Source: JACDAN01 sp035776735 (GTDB taxonomy: Bacteria; Actinomycetota; Thermoleophilia; Gaiellales; Gaiellaceae). Taken from it: 64,000 nt of DNA. A model generated the notes under the pieces. That model saw only the letters and a list, made by a program, of their open reading frames with translations. It was not told where the DNA came from and did no database searches. Positions 7,756-16,759 of this stretch are shown here, piece by piece. A program made the position numbers and the translations under genes. Position 1 is the stretch's first letter; every line of letters starts with the position of its first letter. The DNA lies in contig DASSSO010000220.1 in NCBI GenBank assembly GCA_035776735.1, positions 1 to 64,000 of the forward strand, in the 5' to 3' direction.

Positions 7756-10317
7756 CTACTCGTACTGGAGCGCCTCGAGGATGTTCAGCCGGGCCGCGCG
7801 CCGTGCGGGGAAGATCGCCGCGATCAGCCCGACGACGAACGCGGCGAGCGCGAAGAGCACGATCTGCGTCGCCGGCACGGTGAAGTCGATGAACTCGACC
7901 CGCGCGCCGAGCAGGGCGCCGAGGACGATCCCGAGCACGATGCCGATCGCGCCGCCCATCAGCGCGGTGATCACGCTCTCGTACCGGATCATCCGCCGAA
8001 GCTGCCGGCGGCTCATCCCGATCGCGCGCAGCATCCCGATCTCGCGCGTCCGCTCGAACACGGTGAGCACGAGCGTGTTGACGATCCCGAAGAGGCTGAC
8101 GATGACGGAGAGCGCGAGCAGCACATAGAGGATGTTGAGTATGCGGTTCAGCGCGGAGATCTGGTTGTCGATGAACTCCTCGCGGGTCTGGACCTTCGCG
8201 CTCGGGTAGTCCGCGAGCGCCCGCTCGAGCTGCGCGCGGTTCTCGTCCGACTGACCTCCTGCCATCAGGACGAAGGAGAAGAGGTTGCGCGGCTGCTCGT
8301 TGAACCGGTCCCAGGTCTCCGCGGAGATCGTCACCCGCCCGAATGGCGACCCGCCGGCGGGCGGGTCGAAGATGCCCTGGACCTCCATCTCCTTCGTCTC
8401 GCCGTTCGCGAACGTCAGCGGAAAGTTGGAGCCGACGCGGAGACCGTGCTCGTCCGCGTACTCGTCGTCGACGAAGGCGCCGTTGTCGCCGAGCGACGCC
8501 AGCACGTCTTGCGAGCCGTCCGTCCACTCCAGCGAGAAGAAGCGGCTGGCCTCGGGGTTGACCGCGGTCGCGAAGAACGGGCTCCCGAACGCGAAGGCGT
8601 CGCCCGTGCGGACGTTGGTGACCGCCTCCACGCCGGGCGTGTCGACGACGGCGTCTGCGACGGCGACCGGGATCGGCGAGAAGTTGTTCTGCGCGGTCAG
8701 CGCGTAGTCGCCGGCGCCCCACAGCGAGTCGACGGCGCCGCGGAACGACGACGTGATCCCGGCGGCAAGGACGGCGACGACCGTGACGAGCGCGAGGCCG
8801 ATCATCAGCGCGGAGGCGGTCGACGCCGTGCGCTGCGGGTTGCGGCGCGAGTTGTCCCGGGCGAGCGCGCCGGAGACGCCGCCGATCGCCTCGGCGGGCC
8901 AGCCGAGCACGCCGGCCATCGGCCGGACGAGCCGCACGGAGAAGAGGGCGACGCCGAAAAAGATCAGGAGCGCGCCGAGGCCCATCCAAATGAGCAGCTG
9001 CGTCGTGCCGAGGTCGGGGGCGAAGAGGCCGTACGAGAGCGCCGCGAAGCCGAGCGCCGCAAGGAGGAGCGACCCCGCCGTCCGGAAGCGCGCAAACCGG
9101 CTCGGCGGGAGCGAGGCGTCCTCGCGGACCGCCGCGATCGGCGGCACGCGCGTGGCGCGGATCGCGGGGCGGAGGCTGGCGAGGACGGTGACGAGCACGC
9201 CGGCGAGAATCGCGACGACCGCCGTCCGCGGTTCGAACACGAGCCCGATGTTCGGCAGCGTGAAGCCGACGACGTCGAAGAGCGAGAAGAGTCCCTCCGC
9301 GAGCGCGAGCCCGAGGAAGAGGCCGGCCGTCGACGCGAGCGCACCGACCGCGAAGGCCTCGATCAGCACCGAGGCGAGCACCTGCCGACGAGAGGCGCCG
9401 ATCATCCGGAGGGTCGCGAACTCCCGCGTGCGCTGGGCGATCGTGATCGAGAGCGAGTTGGCGATCACGAAGCTGCCGACGAAGAGAGCGATCCCGGCGA
9501 ACGCGAGCAGGAAGCCCTGGAGGAAGGAGATGAACTCGTTCGTCTCGGAAGCCTCCTCCGTCGCCTGCCCCTGGCCGGTCCTCACCTGAGCGGTCGGAGG
9601 CACGACGTCCTCGAGCGCGGCGACCAGCTCCCCGGACGTGACGTTCGGCCTCGACGCGACCGCGATCTCGTCGAGCCGCCCCTCCTTGCCGTAGAGGCGC
9701 TGAGCGGTCGGGAGGTCGAAGCCGGCGAGCGTCGCGTCGCCGATCGTGGACAGCGACTCGCCGAAGCGGATGACGCCGGAGACCGTGAACGCCTGGACGG
9801 GGCCCTCCGCCTGCACCCGGATCGTGTCCCCGACGGCGAAGTCCTTCTTGTCGGCCGTCGACTCGTCGATCACGACCTCGTTCGGGCCCGGCCAGTCGCC
9901 CTGGACAAGCCGCAGTGGATTGAACGGCGAGTCGCCACTCGAGATGCTGAAGCCGATGCTCGGAGCGTTGCCGACGATCGCCTTGCCGTCCTTGTCGATC
10001 AGGACGGTCGACTCGCTGTCTACGCCGCCCTCGGCGATCCCGACCTCCGGAACCGCGCGGACCCGCTCGAGGAGTGATTGATCCAGCGTGGGCGCTGCGC
10101 TGCCGCTGTCGTCGGTCAGGTCGAAGGCGGCCTTGCCGGTGATCACCGCATCCGATCCCTCGCGGACGTCGCTGAAGATCGAGTCGAACGCCTGGTCGAT
10201 CGAGTCGGTCAGGACGTACGTGCCGCTGATCATGGCGACGCCGAGGACGATCGCGATCGCGGTCAGGGCGGTCCGGAGCTTCCTCCCGAGCAGCCCCTTG
10301 AGGGCAAACCGGGTCAC
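7756..10317 (-). CDS. FtsX/MacB-type ABC transporter permease, 853 aa
   Basis: The N-terminal membrane anchor RKLRTALTAIAIVLGVAMISG is followed by a periplasmic-type domain (residues about 50-270). A first FtsX block of helices starts near FLQGFLLAFAGIALFVGS, then there is a second extracellular domain, and a second FtsX block ends in ARRAARLNILEALQYE. The two-block layout (10 or so helices, 853 residues) is typical of actinobacterial permeases that move lipids or peptides, or drive mechanotransmission, when paired with an ATPase of the LolD/MacB class. No such ATPase gene adjoins it: the next gene upstream is divergent and codes for a small membrane protein. The partner must be elsewhere. 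Confidence 0.85.
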   Translation of the reverse strand: MTRFALKGLLGRKLRTALTAIAIVLGVAMISGTYVLTDSIDQAFDSIFSDVREGSDAVITGKAAFDLTDDSGSAAPTLDQSLLERVRAVPEVGIAEGGVDSESTVLIDKDGKAIVGNAPSIGFSISSGDSPFNPLRLVQGDWPGPNEVVIDESTADKKDFAVGDTIRVQAEGPVQAFTVSGVIRFGESLSTIGDATLAGFDLPTAQRLYGKEGRLDEIAVASRPNVTSGELVAALEDVVPPTAQVRTGQGQATEEASETNEFISFLQGFLLAFAGIALFVGSFVIANSLSITIAQRTREFATLRMIGASRRQVLASVLIEAFAVGALASTAGLFLGLALAEGLFSLFDVVGFTLPNIGLVFEPRTAVVAILAGVLVTVLASLRPAIRATRVPPIAAVREDASLPPSRFARFRTAGSLLLAALGFAALSYGLFAPDLGTTQLLIWMGLGALLIFFGVALFSVRLVRPMAGVLGWPAEAIGGVSGALARDNSRRNPQRTASTASALMIGLALVTVVAVLAAGITSSFRGAVDSLWGAGDYALTAQNNFSPIPVAVADAVVDTPGVEAVTNVRTGDAFAFGSPFFATAVNPEASRFFSLEWTDGSQDVLASLGDNGAFVDDEYADEHGLRVGSNFPLTFANGETKEMEVQGIFDPPAGGSPFGRVTISAETWDRFNEQPRNLFSFVLMAGGQSDENRAQLERALADYPSAKVQTREEFIDNQISALNRILNILYVLLALSVIVSLFGIVNTLVLTVFERTREIGMLRAIGMSRRQLRRMIRYESVITALMGGAIGIVLGIVLGALLGARVEFIDFTVPATQIVLFALAAFVVGLIAAIFPARRAARLNILEALQYE

Positions 10318-10374
10318 GTCGAGACGGTAGCGCGCGCCGCGCGGTCCGTCGGGACCGCGAAGTAGAGTCTCCCC

Positions 10375-10761
10375 GTGATCCGGATGCTCGTGCGGATGGT
10401 GATCGCGCTGGCGGCCAACGCGGTCGGCCTCCTAATCGCCGCCGCGGTGCTGGACGGGATGCACGTCGACGCCACGGGGTTTGTCGTCGCCGTCGTGATC
10501 TTCACCGTCGTGTTCGCGCTGATGCAGCCGTTCCTCGCCGTGCAGTTTCGGGCCAACGCTCCGGCGATGCTCGGCGGAGTGGCGCTGATCGCGACGCTCG
10601 TCTCGCTGATCATCACGGACCTTCTCTCCGACGGCTTCACGATCGACGGTGCGGGCACGTGGCTCGTCGCGACCGTGATCGTCTGGGCGGCTTCCCTCCT
10701 CGCGGCGTTCCTCCTGCCGTTCCTGGGCCTGAAGAAGTACCTCGAAGAGCGGCGCGCGTAG
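10375..10761 (+). CDS. Small four-helix membrane protein, phage holin family 4_2-like
   Basis: 128 residues from a GTG start. Four hydrophobic helices are visible: MLVRMVIALAANAVGLLIAA, a VVAVVIFTVVFALMQPFL segment, MLGGVALIATLVSLIIT and TWLVATVIVWAASLLAAFLL. The length, spacing and C-terminal FLGLKKYLEERRA fit the Phage_holin_4_2 superfamily, which is widespread on chromosomes and rarely linked to phage lysis. It is divergent from the ABC permease, with 57 bases between them. The role is unknown. Confidence 0.65.
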   Translation: MIRMLVRMVIALAANAVGLLIAAAVLDGMHVDATGFVVAVVIFTVVFALMQPFLAVQFRANAPAMLGGVALIATLVSLIITDLLSDGFTIDGAGTWLVATVIVWAASLLAAFLLPFLGLKKYLEERRA

Positions 10762-10862
10762 CGCCGGCGCCCCAACTTTCCTCCCGGCGGAACCGTCCCA
10801 AAGAGGGATGCGCCGGCAGGAGCCGGCCGTATCCTGAGATCGACCTCGACTGTTCTGCAGAC

Positions 10863-11024
10863 ATGTGCGCTCACTGCCAGCTCGCCACGCCTCGCGGCAC
10901 GCACGACGTGTGCCACGCCTGTGCGGTCGCGCTCCGCGGGGAAGCCCGGCGCGGCCTCGAGGCGATCGAGGAGTACCTGGACGGTTGGTGGCTCCTGGAG
11001 CGCTGGCTTGCGGAAGAGGAGTGA
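10863..11024 (+). CDS. Small zinc-ribbon-like protein, 53 aa
   Basis: The ATG at 10863 opens a 53-residue frame beginning MCAHCQLATPRGTHDVCHAC, i.e. two C-x2-C pairs spaced like a zinc knuckle. It continues with an acidic amphipathic helix (RRGLEAIEEYLDGWWLLERW). The four-cysteine pattern and high-GC codon use argue for a real gene. There is no good Shine-Dalgarno sequence in front of the ATG. Function unknown. Confidence 0.5.
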   Translation: MCAHCQLATPRGTHDVCHACAVALRGEARRGLEAIEEYLDGWWLLERWLAEEE

Positions 11025-11066
11025 GGACGGCCCCGGCGCAGAGCCGGAGCCGCCCTCGAGCAGCGG

Positions 11067-13232
11067 CTAGGCCTTCGCCTTCGCCTTTGCCCGCCCCCTC
11101 GTCCTCGTCGTCTTTTTCGTAGCCGCGACCTCCTCGCGCGTCTCGTTCAGGTCCGCGATCACCTTCGGCTTGGCCGGCCGGTCGTCCGGGATCCGGGCGT
11201 CCAGCGTCTTGATCGCCTTGTCGATGGTCTTCGTCGCCTCGCTCTCCGCGCCGGCGGTCGCGAGCCTGCGCGCGACGCGTTCCGCGAGCGTGCGGTAGCG
11301 GATGTGCCCGAACGTCTCGGCGGCGATGTCGGCCTTCCCGATGAGGGCGGGCCCGATCAGCTTGGCCGCCTCGTCCGGCTGGGCGGCCTCGACGTCGAGC
11401 TCGACCCCGTCGTCCGTCGGGATCACCTGTTTGTAGTCGACCGTCAGCGGATTGCCGAGCGCGACGCGCGCGTGCAGCGCGATCCGCCGCTCCGGGAACC
11501 GCTCGACGACCTCCTGCAGCAGGTCGTTCGCCCCGTCCAGGAACCGGCTCCCTCCGAAGACGAGCACCCGGGCCGCGTCCTGCGTGAACAGGTCGCCGGC
11601 CGAGTACTCCTCGTCGCGTGAGAGCGGTGGCGCGATCCTCAGCGTGAACGGGGCGGAGACGACGTCCTCGTCCCCGGTGCGCGCCGCGGCCTGAATCGTG
11701 TACGTGCCCGGCTCGGCCACGTCCCAGCCGTTGAGCCCGGCCGAGGCGAGGACGGTGCCGTAGAGGCTCTCCCCCGGCATGACCGCCTTCGTCTCCGGCG
11801 CGAGGCACTTCTGCCGGAACGGGATGAGCTGCCGGGCCTCCTTTCCCTCCTTCTTCAGGATCACCGTCAGCGAGTCGGCGTCGAGGACGTCGGCGTCGAC
11901 GAGCCGCGGCTGGTCGCCCGTGTTCGTCAGCTTGACCTCGATCCAGACGGGCTCCATGAACTCGTAGCGCGGCGCGTCGCGGTTGACGCGGAGCTCGAGC
12001 GTCATGGTCGGCTCGTCGTTCACCTCGGCCTCCTCGAAGCCGTGGCGGTCGAACCAGGCCGCGTTCCCCATCTGCACGAACCGCTCGGGCGCGTGCCGGA
12101 TGAAGAGCAGCTCCTGGTTGCTGAAGCGGTACTCGAAGTTCGCGAAGAACGCCGCCTGCCCGCCGGCGACGCTGTACGGGTAGTTCATGAAGCTGCGGGC
12201 CTCCGGTTCGTTTGCGAGCGGCACCCAGGGCGTGCCGAGCGACTTCTGCCACGAATGGGCGAGGTTGAACGCGTGGCCCATCTCGTGGACCGCCGTCCAG
12301 AACCGCATGCGGTCGATCCACGCGTCCGGTTTGGGGTCGTTCGCCGGCGGCTGCGCGATGAACGAGTCCACGAACAGGGCCGTGCCCTGTCGGTGGTTCG
12401 GCCCGATGTCGTCGAACATGATCCCGCCCAGACCGTTGCCGGACTCGTGCAGCGACGCGTAGAAGATCCACATCGCCCACTGAGCCTTGCTGGCGATGCG
12501 CGACCAGTGGATCTGCATCGCGTCGTGCATCTCCATGTCCGACCAGGTCATCCCGGGCGGGGCGGGGACGGTGCTGGTCGGGTTCGTCGTCACCTGGCAG
12601 CCGGCCCGCTGGAACACCTTCGGGATCGTCAGCGTCTCGCAGGGCAGCGACGCGGGCCGAACCGGGTGCGCGCAGGTGTTGATCGCCGTGTCGGCGATCT
12701 CGCCTTGCTGGAAGTCGAACTCGAAGTTGACCGTGCGGTAGTACGCCGAGGCGTACCGGTACACGACGGTGCGCTGCGTGATGCCGCCGCCGCTGAACAC
12801 GATCTTGACCGTGCGGCTGCTCGGGTACGGGCCTCCCGCGGCGATGACGTCTACGGCCGTGTACGGGAACGACGCGACCGCGCCGTCCTTGTACCAGATC
12901 GCCCCGCGCCACCTGCTCGGGCCGATCTTGCGCAGCCGTGCGATCCAGTGGGTCCTCGAAAAGAGGTAGCCGTGGATCGTCCCGCTCACGGTCATCTGCG
13001 GATAGCGGCCGTCGACGTCGAGGCGGATCTCCTCCTTGCGGATCGGGCGGATTCCGATCGGCGCCGGTTCGAGCGAGATCGGCAGGCCGATCGTCGGCCG
13101 CGCGTAGACCCCGCTCACCGGCCCGAGTACGGGGGTTGCGATGGCTTCCGGCACCTGGATCGCCTCCGCTTCCTCCTCCGACTCGACCTCGTCGGCGGTG
13201 AGGAGCTCGAGCTCCTCGTCGTACGTCTCCAT
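11067..13232 (-). CDS. Metzincin-like zinc metalloprotease, 721 aa, cytosolic or leaderless
   Basis: The zinc site is HEMGHAFNLAH near residue 315, giving HExxHxxxxxH, followed about 35 residues later by RSFMNYPYS, which fits the methionine turn of metzincins. The position normally held by Gly in HExxHxxGxxH is Asn here. Nothing resembles a signal peptide; the N-terminus is acidic (EELELLTADEVESEEE). Downstream are an Ig-like segment (LELRVNRDAPRYEFMEPVWI) and a C-terminal helical part ending in a strongly basic tail (TRTRGRAKAKAKA). A 96-aa gene lies 65 bases upstream on the same strand and is probably co-transcribed. The substrate is unknown. Confidence 0.75.
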   Translation of the reverse strand: METYDEELELLTADEVESEEEAEAIQVPEAIATPVLGPVSGVYARPTIGLPISLEPAPIGIRPIRKEEIRLDVDGRYPQMTVSGTIHGYLFSRTHWIARLRKIGPSRWRGAIWYKDGAVASFPYTAVDVIAAGGPYPSSRTVKIVFSGGGITQRTVVYRYASAYYRTVNFEFDFQQGEIADTAINTCAHPVRPASLPCETLTIPKVFQRAGCQVTTNPTSTVPAPPGMTWSDMEMHDAMQIHWSRIASKAQWAMWIFYASLHESGNGLGGIMFDDIGPNHRQGTALFVDSFIAQPPANDPKPDAWIDRMRFWTAVHEMGHAFNLAHSWQKSLGTPWVPLANEPEARSFMNYPYSVAGGQAAFFANFEYRFSNQELLFIRHAPERFVQMGNAAWFDRHGFEEAEVNDEPTMTLELRVNRDAPRYEFMEPVWIEVKLTNTGDQPRLVDADVLDADSLTVILKKEGKEARQLIPFRQKCLAPETKAVMPGESLYGTVLASAGLNGWDVAEPGTYTIQAAARTGDEDVVSAPFTLRIAPPLSRDEEYSAGDLFTQDAARVLVFGGSRFLDGANDLLQEVVERFPERRIALHARVALGNPLTVDYKQVIPTDDGVELDVEAAQPDEAAKLIGPALIGKADIAAETFGHIRYRTLAERVARRLATAGAESEATKTIDKAIKTLDARIPDDRPAKPKVIADLNETREEVAATKKTTRTRGRAKAKAKA

Positions 13233-13297
13233 GTGTCCTCCTGCTTCGCAAGTGGTGCCGCAGCGGACAGGTGTCTCGGCCTTCGGGCGCCTCCTCT

Positions 13298-13588
13298 CTA
13301 CGCGAACCCCAGCCGCTCGGGATACGAGGCGACGAGCCGTCCCTCGAGCAGCGAGATCGCGACGTTCGGCTGGGTCTCCGGATCGAGCTGGAGGGTCTCT
13401 CGCACTCCGCGTGCGGGGACCTCGACCTCCAGCTCGAACGGGCCGTCCGGCACCTCGAGCTGCAGGTCCGCAGCGTGGCTGATCTGCGTGCGCGTCGTCA
13501 CCCGGTCGCGGTAGACCTCGTCGCCGGCGACGCGGATCGCGACCTCGTCGTCGTCGAATCCGTCCTGGAGTGCGACGTTCAGCTGCAT
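13298..13588 (-). CDS. Small beta-rich protein of unknown function, 96 aa
   Basis: The frame reads MQLNVALQDGFDDDEVAIRV ... FELEVEVPARGVRETLQLDP and ends PERLGFA. Alternating hydrophobic and charged residues predict a small beta-sandwich. It has no signal peptide or cysteines. It lies 65 bases upstream of the metzincin-like protease and on the same strand, so the pair may form an operon and this protein could be an inhibitor, partner or substrate. That role is inference only. Confidence 0.55.
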   Translation of the reverse strand: MQLNVALQDGFDDDEVAIRVAGDEVYRDRVTTRTQISHAADLQLEVPDGPFELEVEVPARGVRETLQLDPETQPNVAISLLEGRLVASYPERLGFA

Positions 13589-13642
13589 GGCGCTGCGGGT
13601 TGCCGCCGGCCCGCGTCCGACACTACGCCCGACGGCGGCCCA

Positions 13643-14632
13643 TTACAAGGCCCGCCGGGTCGCGGCCAGCTGGCCGCACGCGGCGGCGATGTCGCGGCCG
13701 CGTGTGAGGCGTACCGTCGAGGGGATCCGCGCCTCGTCGAGCACCCGCTTGAACGCCGAGATCGCCTCGCGCGAGGAGCCGTCGTAGGCGCCCGTGGGGT
13801 TGTACGGGATCAGGTTCACCTTGAAGACCTTCGGGTCGAGCAGCTCCGCGAGCTCCCGCGCGCGTCCGGGCGAATCGTTGACGCCGGCGAGCATGACGTA
13901 CTCGACGAAGACCTTGCGGCGGCGGAGCTCGAAGTAGCGGCGGCACTCTGCGAGCACGGACGGAAGCGGGTAGCGGTCGTTCACCGACATGAGCGAGGAG
14001 CGGAGGCGCGGATCGGCCGCGTGGAGCGAGAGCGCGAGGCGGATCGGCTCCTCGACTTCGTCCACGAACCGCGTGAGGCCGGGCATCCAGCCGACGGTTG
14101 AGATCGTCGTACGCCGGTGCGTGATCCCGACGTCCGGGAGGAGCCGTGCGGCGGCCAGCACCTCGTCGTAGTTGAGGAAGGGCTCGCCCATCCCCATGAA
14201 GACGAGGTGGTTCACCGGCTCGAGGCGCCGGAAGTGTAGGACCTGGTCGAGCATCTCCCACGTCTTCAGGTTCCGCCCGAAGCGCATTTGTCCCGTCGCG
14301 CAGAAGGTGCAGGTGAGCGGGCCGCCCGACTGGGACGAGACGCAGACCGACCGCCGCCCGTCCCGGTAGCGCATCAGCACCGCCTCGACGGGATGGCCGT
14401 CGCCCGTGCGGAAGAGCGCCTTCACCGTCCCGTCCGCGGAGGTCGCCTCGTCCTCGACGGCGAGCGAGGAGAAGGGGACCGAGGCGGTCAGGCGCTCGCG
14501 CAGCGCGCGCGGCACGTTCGTCATCTCGTCGTACCCGCCGGCGCCGCGCGCGGCCCACTCCCACACCTGGCGGGCGCGGAAGGCGGGCTCGCCGCGCTCG
14601 GCGAGCGTCCGTTCGAGCAGCGTGAGGTCCAC
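13643..14632 (-). CDS. rlmN: RlmN-type rRNA/tRNA adenine C2-methyltransferase, one cluster Cys replaced
   Basis: 329 residues of a radical-SAM enzyme that methylates C2 of A2503 in 23S rRNA and A37 in some tRNAs. Family marks present: VCVSSQ, CTFCATGQ, MGMGEPFLNYD, TTISTVGWMPG, LALSLHA and, near the end, GRDIAAACGQLA with the methyl-carrying cysteine. Oddity: the iron-sulfur motif CxxxCxxC reads G-P-L-T-C-T-F-C. Residue 104, normally the first cluster cysteine, is Gly (GGC, complement of 14321-14323). A single T-to-G change from TGC explains it. The rest looks intact, so this is a natural variant, an inactive enzyme or a sequencing error. Confidence 0.9.
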   Translation of the reverse strand: MDLTLLERTLAERGEPAFRARQVWEWAARGAGGYDEMTNVPRALRERLTASVPFSSLAVEDEATSADGTVKALFRTGDGHPVEAVLMRYRDGRRSVCVSSQSGGPLTCTFCATGQMRFGRNLKTWEMLDQVLHFRRLEPVNHLVFMGMGEPFLNYDEVLAAARLLPDVGITHRRTTISTVGWMPGLTRFVDEVEEPIRLALSLHAADPRLRSSLMSVNDRYPLPSVLAECRRYFELRRRKVFVEYVMLAGVNDSPGRARELAELLDPKVFKVNLIPYNPTGAYDGSSREAISAFKRVLDEARIPSTVRLTRGRDIAAACGQLAATRRAL

Positions 14633-14834
14633 CCCCGGACGGTAGCTGCGCAGCCGTTACGGTTCGCGCCGTCCACCGCGGCCGAGGCCGCCCTTCCGAA
14701 ACGAGTCCGATGGCGTCACAATCCACGCAAGCCGAATCCAAGGGTCGATTGGGCGCTTGCGGCTCGTCCGCGCCGTGTTCAGCCCCGAGCTGGCTGCGGT
14801 GCACGGCGCGGGCGACGCCCGATCGTGAGGCCTC

Positions 14835-15866
14835 GTGAGCTACGAGCCCGCCGAGGACCGCTACGAGCGGATCGAGTACCGCAGGAGCGGGCGGAGCGGC
14901 CTGCTGCTGCCGGCGATCTCGCTCGGGCTCTGGCACAACTTCGGGCACGACGACCGGCCGCTGCAGGTCGGGCGGGCGATCATCCGCCGCGCGTTCGACC
15001 TCGGGATCACGCACTTCGACCTGGCGAACAACTACGGCCCGCCGTACGGCTCGGCGGAGGAGAACTTCGGCCGCATCCTCCACGACGACCTCGCCCGGTA
15101 CCGCGACGAGCTGATCATCTCCACGAAGGCCGGTTACGACATGTGGCCCGGCCCGTACGGCGAGTGGGGGTCGCGCAAGTACCTGCTTGCGAGCCTCGAC
15201 CAGAGCCTCCGCCGGATGGGGCTCGACTACGTCGACATCTTCTACTCGCACCGCTACGACCCCGACACGCCGCTTGAGGAGACGCTGGGCGCGCTGGACA
15301 CGGCGGTTCGGCAGGGGAAGGCGCTCTACGTCGGGGTCTCGTCGTACTCGGGCGCGAAGACCGCGGAGGCGGCGGCGATCCTCCGGTCGCTCGGGACGCC
15401 GTTCGTCATCAACCAGCCGTCGTACTCGCTCCTCAACCGCTGGATCGAAGTGGACCTGCTGGACGTACTGGAGGAGCTCGGGATCGGCTGCATCGTCTTC
15501 TCGCCCCTCGCGCAGGGGATGCTGACGAACCGGTACCTGAACGGGATCCCCGAGGGGTCGAGGGCGGCGACCAGCGGGAGCGCCCTCTCGCCTGAGTTGC
15601 TCACCGAGGAGACGATGGAGAAGGTCCGCGCGCTGAACGAGATCGCCCAGCGGCGCGGCCAGTCGCTCGCGCAGATGGCGATCGCCTGGACGCTCCGGGA
15701 TCCTCGAGTGACGTCGTCGCTGATCGGCGCCAGCAGCGTCGCCCAGCTCGAGGACAGCCTCGCCGCGCTCGACCGGCTCGACTTCACGGAGGAGGAGCTG
15801 GCCGAGATCGACCGCTGGGCAACCGAGAGCGGCATCAACATCTGGGCCGCGTCCAGCGTGGAGTAG
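14835..15866 (+). CDS. Aldo/keto reductase, YghZ/L-glyceraldehyde-3-phosphate reductase type
   Basis: 343 residues from GTG. The NADPH-dependent TIM-barrel signature is clear: GITHFDLANNYGPPYGSAEE with the catalytic Asp and Tyr, TKAGYDMWPGPYGEWGSRKY with the catalytic Lys and long loop A, YVDIFYSHRYDPDTPLEET and the C-terminal SSLIGASS for cofactor binding. The length and the WPGPYG loop match the AKR14 (YghZ) group, which reduces aldehydes including methylglyoxal and L-glyceraldehyde 3-phosphate. Its last 32 bases overlap the end of the convergent LLM gene. Confidence 0.88.
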   Translation: MSYEPAEDRYERIEYRRSGRSGLLLPAISLGLWHNFGHDDRPLQVGRAIIRRAFDLGITHFDLANNYGPPYGSAEENFGRILHDDLARYRDELIISTKAGYDMWPGPYGEWGSRKYLLASLDQSLRRMGLDYVDIFYSHRYDPDTPLEETLGALDTAVRQGKALYVGVSSYSGAKTAEAAAILRSLGTPFVINQPSYSLLNRWIEVDLLDVLEELGIGCIVFSPLAQGMLTNRYLNGIPEGSRAATSGSALSPELLTEETMEKVRALNEIAQRRGQSLAQMAIAWTLRDPRVTSSLIGASSVAQLEDSLAALDRLDFTEEELAEIDRWATESGINIWAASSVE

Positions 15867-16728
15867 CCGGCAGCAGCGGCGCAACCTCCTCGCCGAACCG
15901 GGCCGCGCGCTCCTCGAGCCCCGGCGCCTCGTGATCGAGGTTGACGACGAACCCGTCGCAGCCGGCGTCCACGTAGTCGGCGAGGCGCTCGGCGATCCAC
16001 TGCGGCGGCCCGGCGACGGCGTGCCGGCCGCGTTCGTCGGCGCCGTCCTCCGGTTCGTCCCGGAGGTAGACGCCGATCCGGAGGACGACGCGGCTGTCCG
16101 CCCGGCGCTCGCGGAGCTCGGCCGCCATCCGTCGCAGCTCGTCCGGAGGGATGGCGACCGGGTGCCAGACGCCCGTCAGCTCCGCGCGCCGGAGCGTCGC
16201 TCGGGAGACGCCGGCGACCCAGAGCTCCGGCCCGCCCGGCCGGACGAGCGCCGGGGCGAGCCAGCCGCCGAGCTTCTCGACTGGGCCCGGCATCTGGGCG
16301 AAGGCGGACGACGCGAGCCGGAGCCACCCCTCGAGCGTGCGGCCACGGCTCTCGAAGTCGGCGCCGAGGATCTCGAACTCGCCTTCCATCCAGCCCGCCG
16401 CGACCGCCGTCACGATCCGCCCGCCGGACAGGAAGTCGAGCGTCGTCAGCTGCTTCAGCACGACGGTTGGGTTGCGCTGCGGGACGACGAGCGCCGAGAC
16501 CCCGAGCTGAAGCCGCTCGGTGCGCCCGACGAGGAAGCCGAGCGACACGAGCGGCTCGGCGATCGTCCCGTAGATCGGCGCGTGCTCCGGCGGGACGACC
16601 AAGTGGTCGGTCACCCAGCCCGAGTCGAAGCCCGCCCGCTCGGCGGCGAGCGCGGCGAGGGCGAGACGGTCTGCCGCGAGGGCCTTGCCGTAGTTCGGGA
16701 GGATCAGGCCGAGGTGGAGCTGCGCCAC
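15835..16728 (-). CDS. LLM-class (F420-dependent-type) oxidoreductase
   Basis: 297 residues beginning MAQLHLGLILPNYGKALAAD, with the luciferase-like barrel features SGWVTDHLVVP, VVPQRNPTVVLKQLTTLDFLSGGR and VAAGWMEGEFEILG. This order is typical of actinobacterial F420-dependent oxidoreductases; FMN use cannot be excluded from sequence. The substrate is unknown. The 3' end overlaps the convergent aldo/keto reductase by 32 bases. Confidence 0.85.
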   Translation of the reverse strand: MAQLHLGLILPNYGKALAADRLALAALAAERAGFDSGWVTDHLVVPPEHAPIYGTIAEPLVSLGFLVGRTERLQLGVSALVVPQRNPTVVLKQLTTLDFLSGGRIVTAVAAGWMEGEFEILGADFESRGRTLEGWLRLASSAFAQMPGPVEKLGGWLAPALVRPGGPELWVAGVSRATLRRAELTGVWHPVAIPPDELRRMAAELRERRADSRVVLRIGVYLRDEPEDGADERGRHAVAGPPQWIAERLADYVDAGCDGFVVNLDHEAPGLEERAARFGEEVAPLLPATPRWTRPRC

Positions 16729-16759
16729 GGGCCAACGCTAGCGCGGCGACAATCTCGCC

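Noticed and set aside
8446..10077. A 543-codon frame opposite the ABC permease
   Set aside because: Low-complexity RRR/EE/DR composition typical of an antisense frame in high-GC DNA.
10375..10761. Phage origin for the holin-family-like gene
   Set aside because: No phage genes nearby; this family is common on chromosomes.
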